From Ichthyophthirius multifiliis (lineage: Eukaryota > Ciliophora > Oligohymenophorea > Hymenostomatida), in NCBI RefSeq assembly GCF_000220395.1, contig NW_004086476.1:14181-36033 (forward strand): a DNA stretch of 21,853 nucleotides, written 5' to 3'. The notes under the pieces are model-generated. The model was not told where the DNA came from. It did no database searches and was given only the letters and a program-made list of their open reading frames with translations. Positions within the stretch are counted from its first letter, which is position 1. Every line of letters starts with the position of its first letter. Both the position numbers and the translations under genes were made by a program. Shown one piece after another: positions 20,604 through 21,853 of the stretch.

Positions 20604-21634
20604 TTCTATTATATTTCATTATTATTTATTTTTTTTAAAGATTTTTATGGTACAGTAATTTAATCTTCATTTAAGCAATCGTCAAAAATACTAATATTCT
20701 TTTTATTTTAAGCATTTTATTTTTTTATAGTTATATTTTTATCAGAAGGAATTTTTTATTCAAAATTATTATTTTTTTCAGAAGGAACATTTTTCTAATT
20801 ATTTTCTTCTATTTGAAAATTATTTATTTCTTCTTTTATTTATTATTCTTTTCTTTATTCTTTTCTTTATTCTTTTATTTATTCTTCTGTTTACTCTTTT
20901 GTTTACTCTTTTAATTCATTTTTTATTTATTCTTTGGTTTCTTCTTTATTTTCTTCTTTTATTTCCTTTATTAAATATTCCTTTGTTAATTCCTTTATTT
21001 ACTCTTTTGTATCTTCTTATATTTATACTTATGCTTCTTTTTTTATTTCTTATTTTATTTATTCTTTTATTTAATCTTTTGTTTCTTCTTTTATTTTCTC
21101 TTTTGTTTCTTCTTTTATTAACTCATTTATTTATTCTTTTATTTCTTATTTTATTTATTCTTTTGTTCCTTCTTTTATTTACTCATTAGTTTATTCTTTT
21201 ATTTATTCTTTTTATTCCTTTTTTATTTATTCTTTTATTTATTGATTTATTTCTTCTTTTATGTTTTCTTTTATTTCTTCGTTTATATTTTCATTTTTGT
21301 TTTCGTTTGAATTTTCATTTTTTTATTCCATTATATTTTCATTTTATTTTTAGTTTAATTTTTAATTTATTTTTTGATTTATATTTTCGATTTATATTTC
21401 ATTTATTTTATTGTTTATTTTTTCGTTTATTATCTCTAATTTTTTATTATCTATTATTGTATTATTACCATTTTTGATTTATTCATTATTTATATTTTTA
21501 TTTAAATATTATTCTTTTGGTTACTCTTTTTATTATAAATTATTATTTTAGTTTGGCTAGTTATTTAGAATTTCTTTGAATTATATTTAATCTTTTTCTT
21601 ACTCTAATATATTATTAAGTCCTATTTCTTAAGA
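20119..21634 (-). CDS. Glu/Gln/Lys/Ile-rich repeat protein (5' partial)
   Basis: Not recognised. Four exons (21634-20604, 20522-20463, 20416-20310, 20216-20119) join in matching phases to 431 visible residues and a TGA. Introns are 81, 46 and 93 nt. The first visible exon begins [20 protein letters not shown], becomes Asn/Lys/Glu/Ile-rich, then holds about 100 residues of KEQIKEE, KEQTKEE and related hexa- to octapeptides, likely a long charged helix or coiled coil. The end is ordinary: [34 protein letters not shown] and a terminal TNASSEFDF. The acceptor at 21635 follows a long (TA)n tract, so at least one upstream exon lies beyond the right edge. Many Gln are TAA. The repeat suggests a structural or scaffold protein; function unknown. 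Confidence 0.75.
20543..20602. repeat. (TA)n microsatellite inside an intron
   Basis: About 60 bases of pure TA within the 81-nt intron 20523-20603 of the Glu/Gln/Lys-rich gene; the intron donor GT is the first step of the run on the minus strand. Confidence 0.85.
20840..21300 (-). repeat. Coding low-complexity repeat, EQIK-type
   Basis: On the minus strand the units are variants of gaataaataaaa and gaagaaacaaaa, coding E-Q-I-K and E-E-T-K. Substitutions are scattered, so the array is older than the 24-bp minisatellite at the left edge. Confidence 0.85.
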
Positions 21635-21658
21635 CTTTATATATTTATAATGATTAAA

Positions 21659-21853
<195 letters not shown>

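Noticed and set aside
20899-21189. Plus-strand Leu/Phe-rich, membrane-like frame
   Set aside because: It is antisense to the EQIK repeat; the minus-strand frame joins three further exons and a stop.

Overview
The window looks like nuclear, probably macronuclear, DNA of a ciliate that reads TAA and TAG as glutamine and stops only at TGA. Every long gene here is open only under that code. Conserved families (PDI, ARL1, ATP synthase gamma, a K+ channel) carry in-frame TAA/TAG, and all but one resolvable gene ends at TGA. Extreme AT richness, very short introns (about 23-93 nt, GT..AG) and simple intergenic DNA fit an oligohymenophorean such as an Ichthyophthirius or Tetrahymena relative. The species is inference.

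Left part, plus strand. A gene entering from the left edge encodes about 50 perfect copies of an 8-residue TPPKTGVV repeat, then a decayed Thr/Pro tail and two related globular modules (3-2906). After 1.9 kb of AT-only DNA comes a small six-exon gene of unknown function (4847-5504).

Middle. An ERO1 thiol oxidase gene on the minus strand (about 5723-7108) stands head to head with a protein disulfide isomerase gene on the plus strand (8044 to about 9982). Enzyme and substrate of the ER disulfide relay thus share one upstream region. PDI is followed by an unrecognised gene (about 10174-10835) and by an ARF-like GTPase of the ARL1 type cut by seven introns (11244-12167).

Right part, all minus strand. 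In order: intronless mitochondrial F1 ATP synthase gamma (12615-13517); a six-helix K+ channel with a cyclic-nucleotide-binding domain, a zinc-knuckle motif and an Asn-rich tract (13923-17467); a WD-repeat plus coiled-coil protein (17675-19993); and a Glu/Gln/Lys/Ile-rich repeat protein whose 5' end lies beyond the window (20119-21634). The window ends in a long (TA)n tract probably inside an intron of that last gene.

The genes do not form one pathway, apart from ERO1 and PDI. Exon limits were found by eye from reading frame, splice dinucleotides and family motifs. Those of ERO1, the PDI 3' end and the 10174-10835 gene are the least certain. No mobile element, tRNA, rRNA or CRISPR array was recognised.
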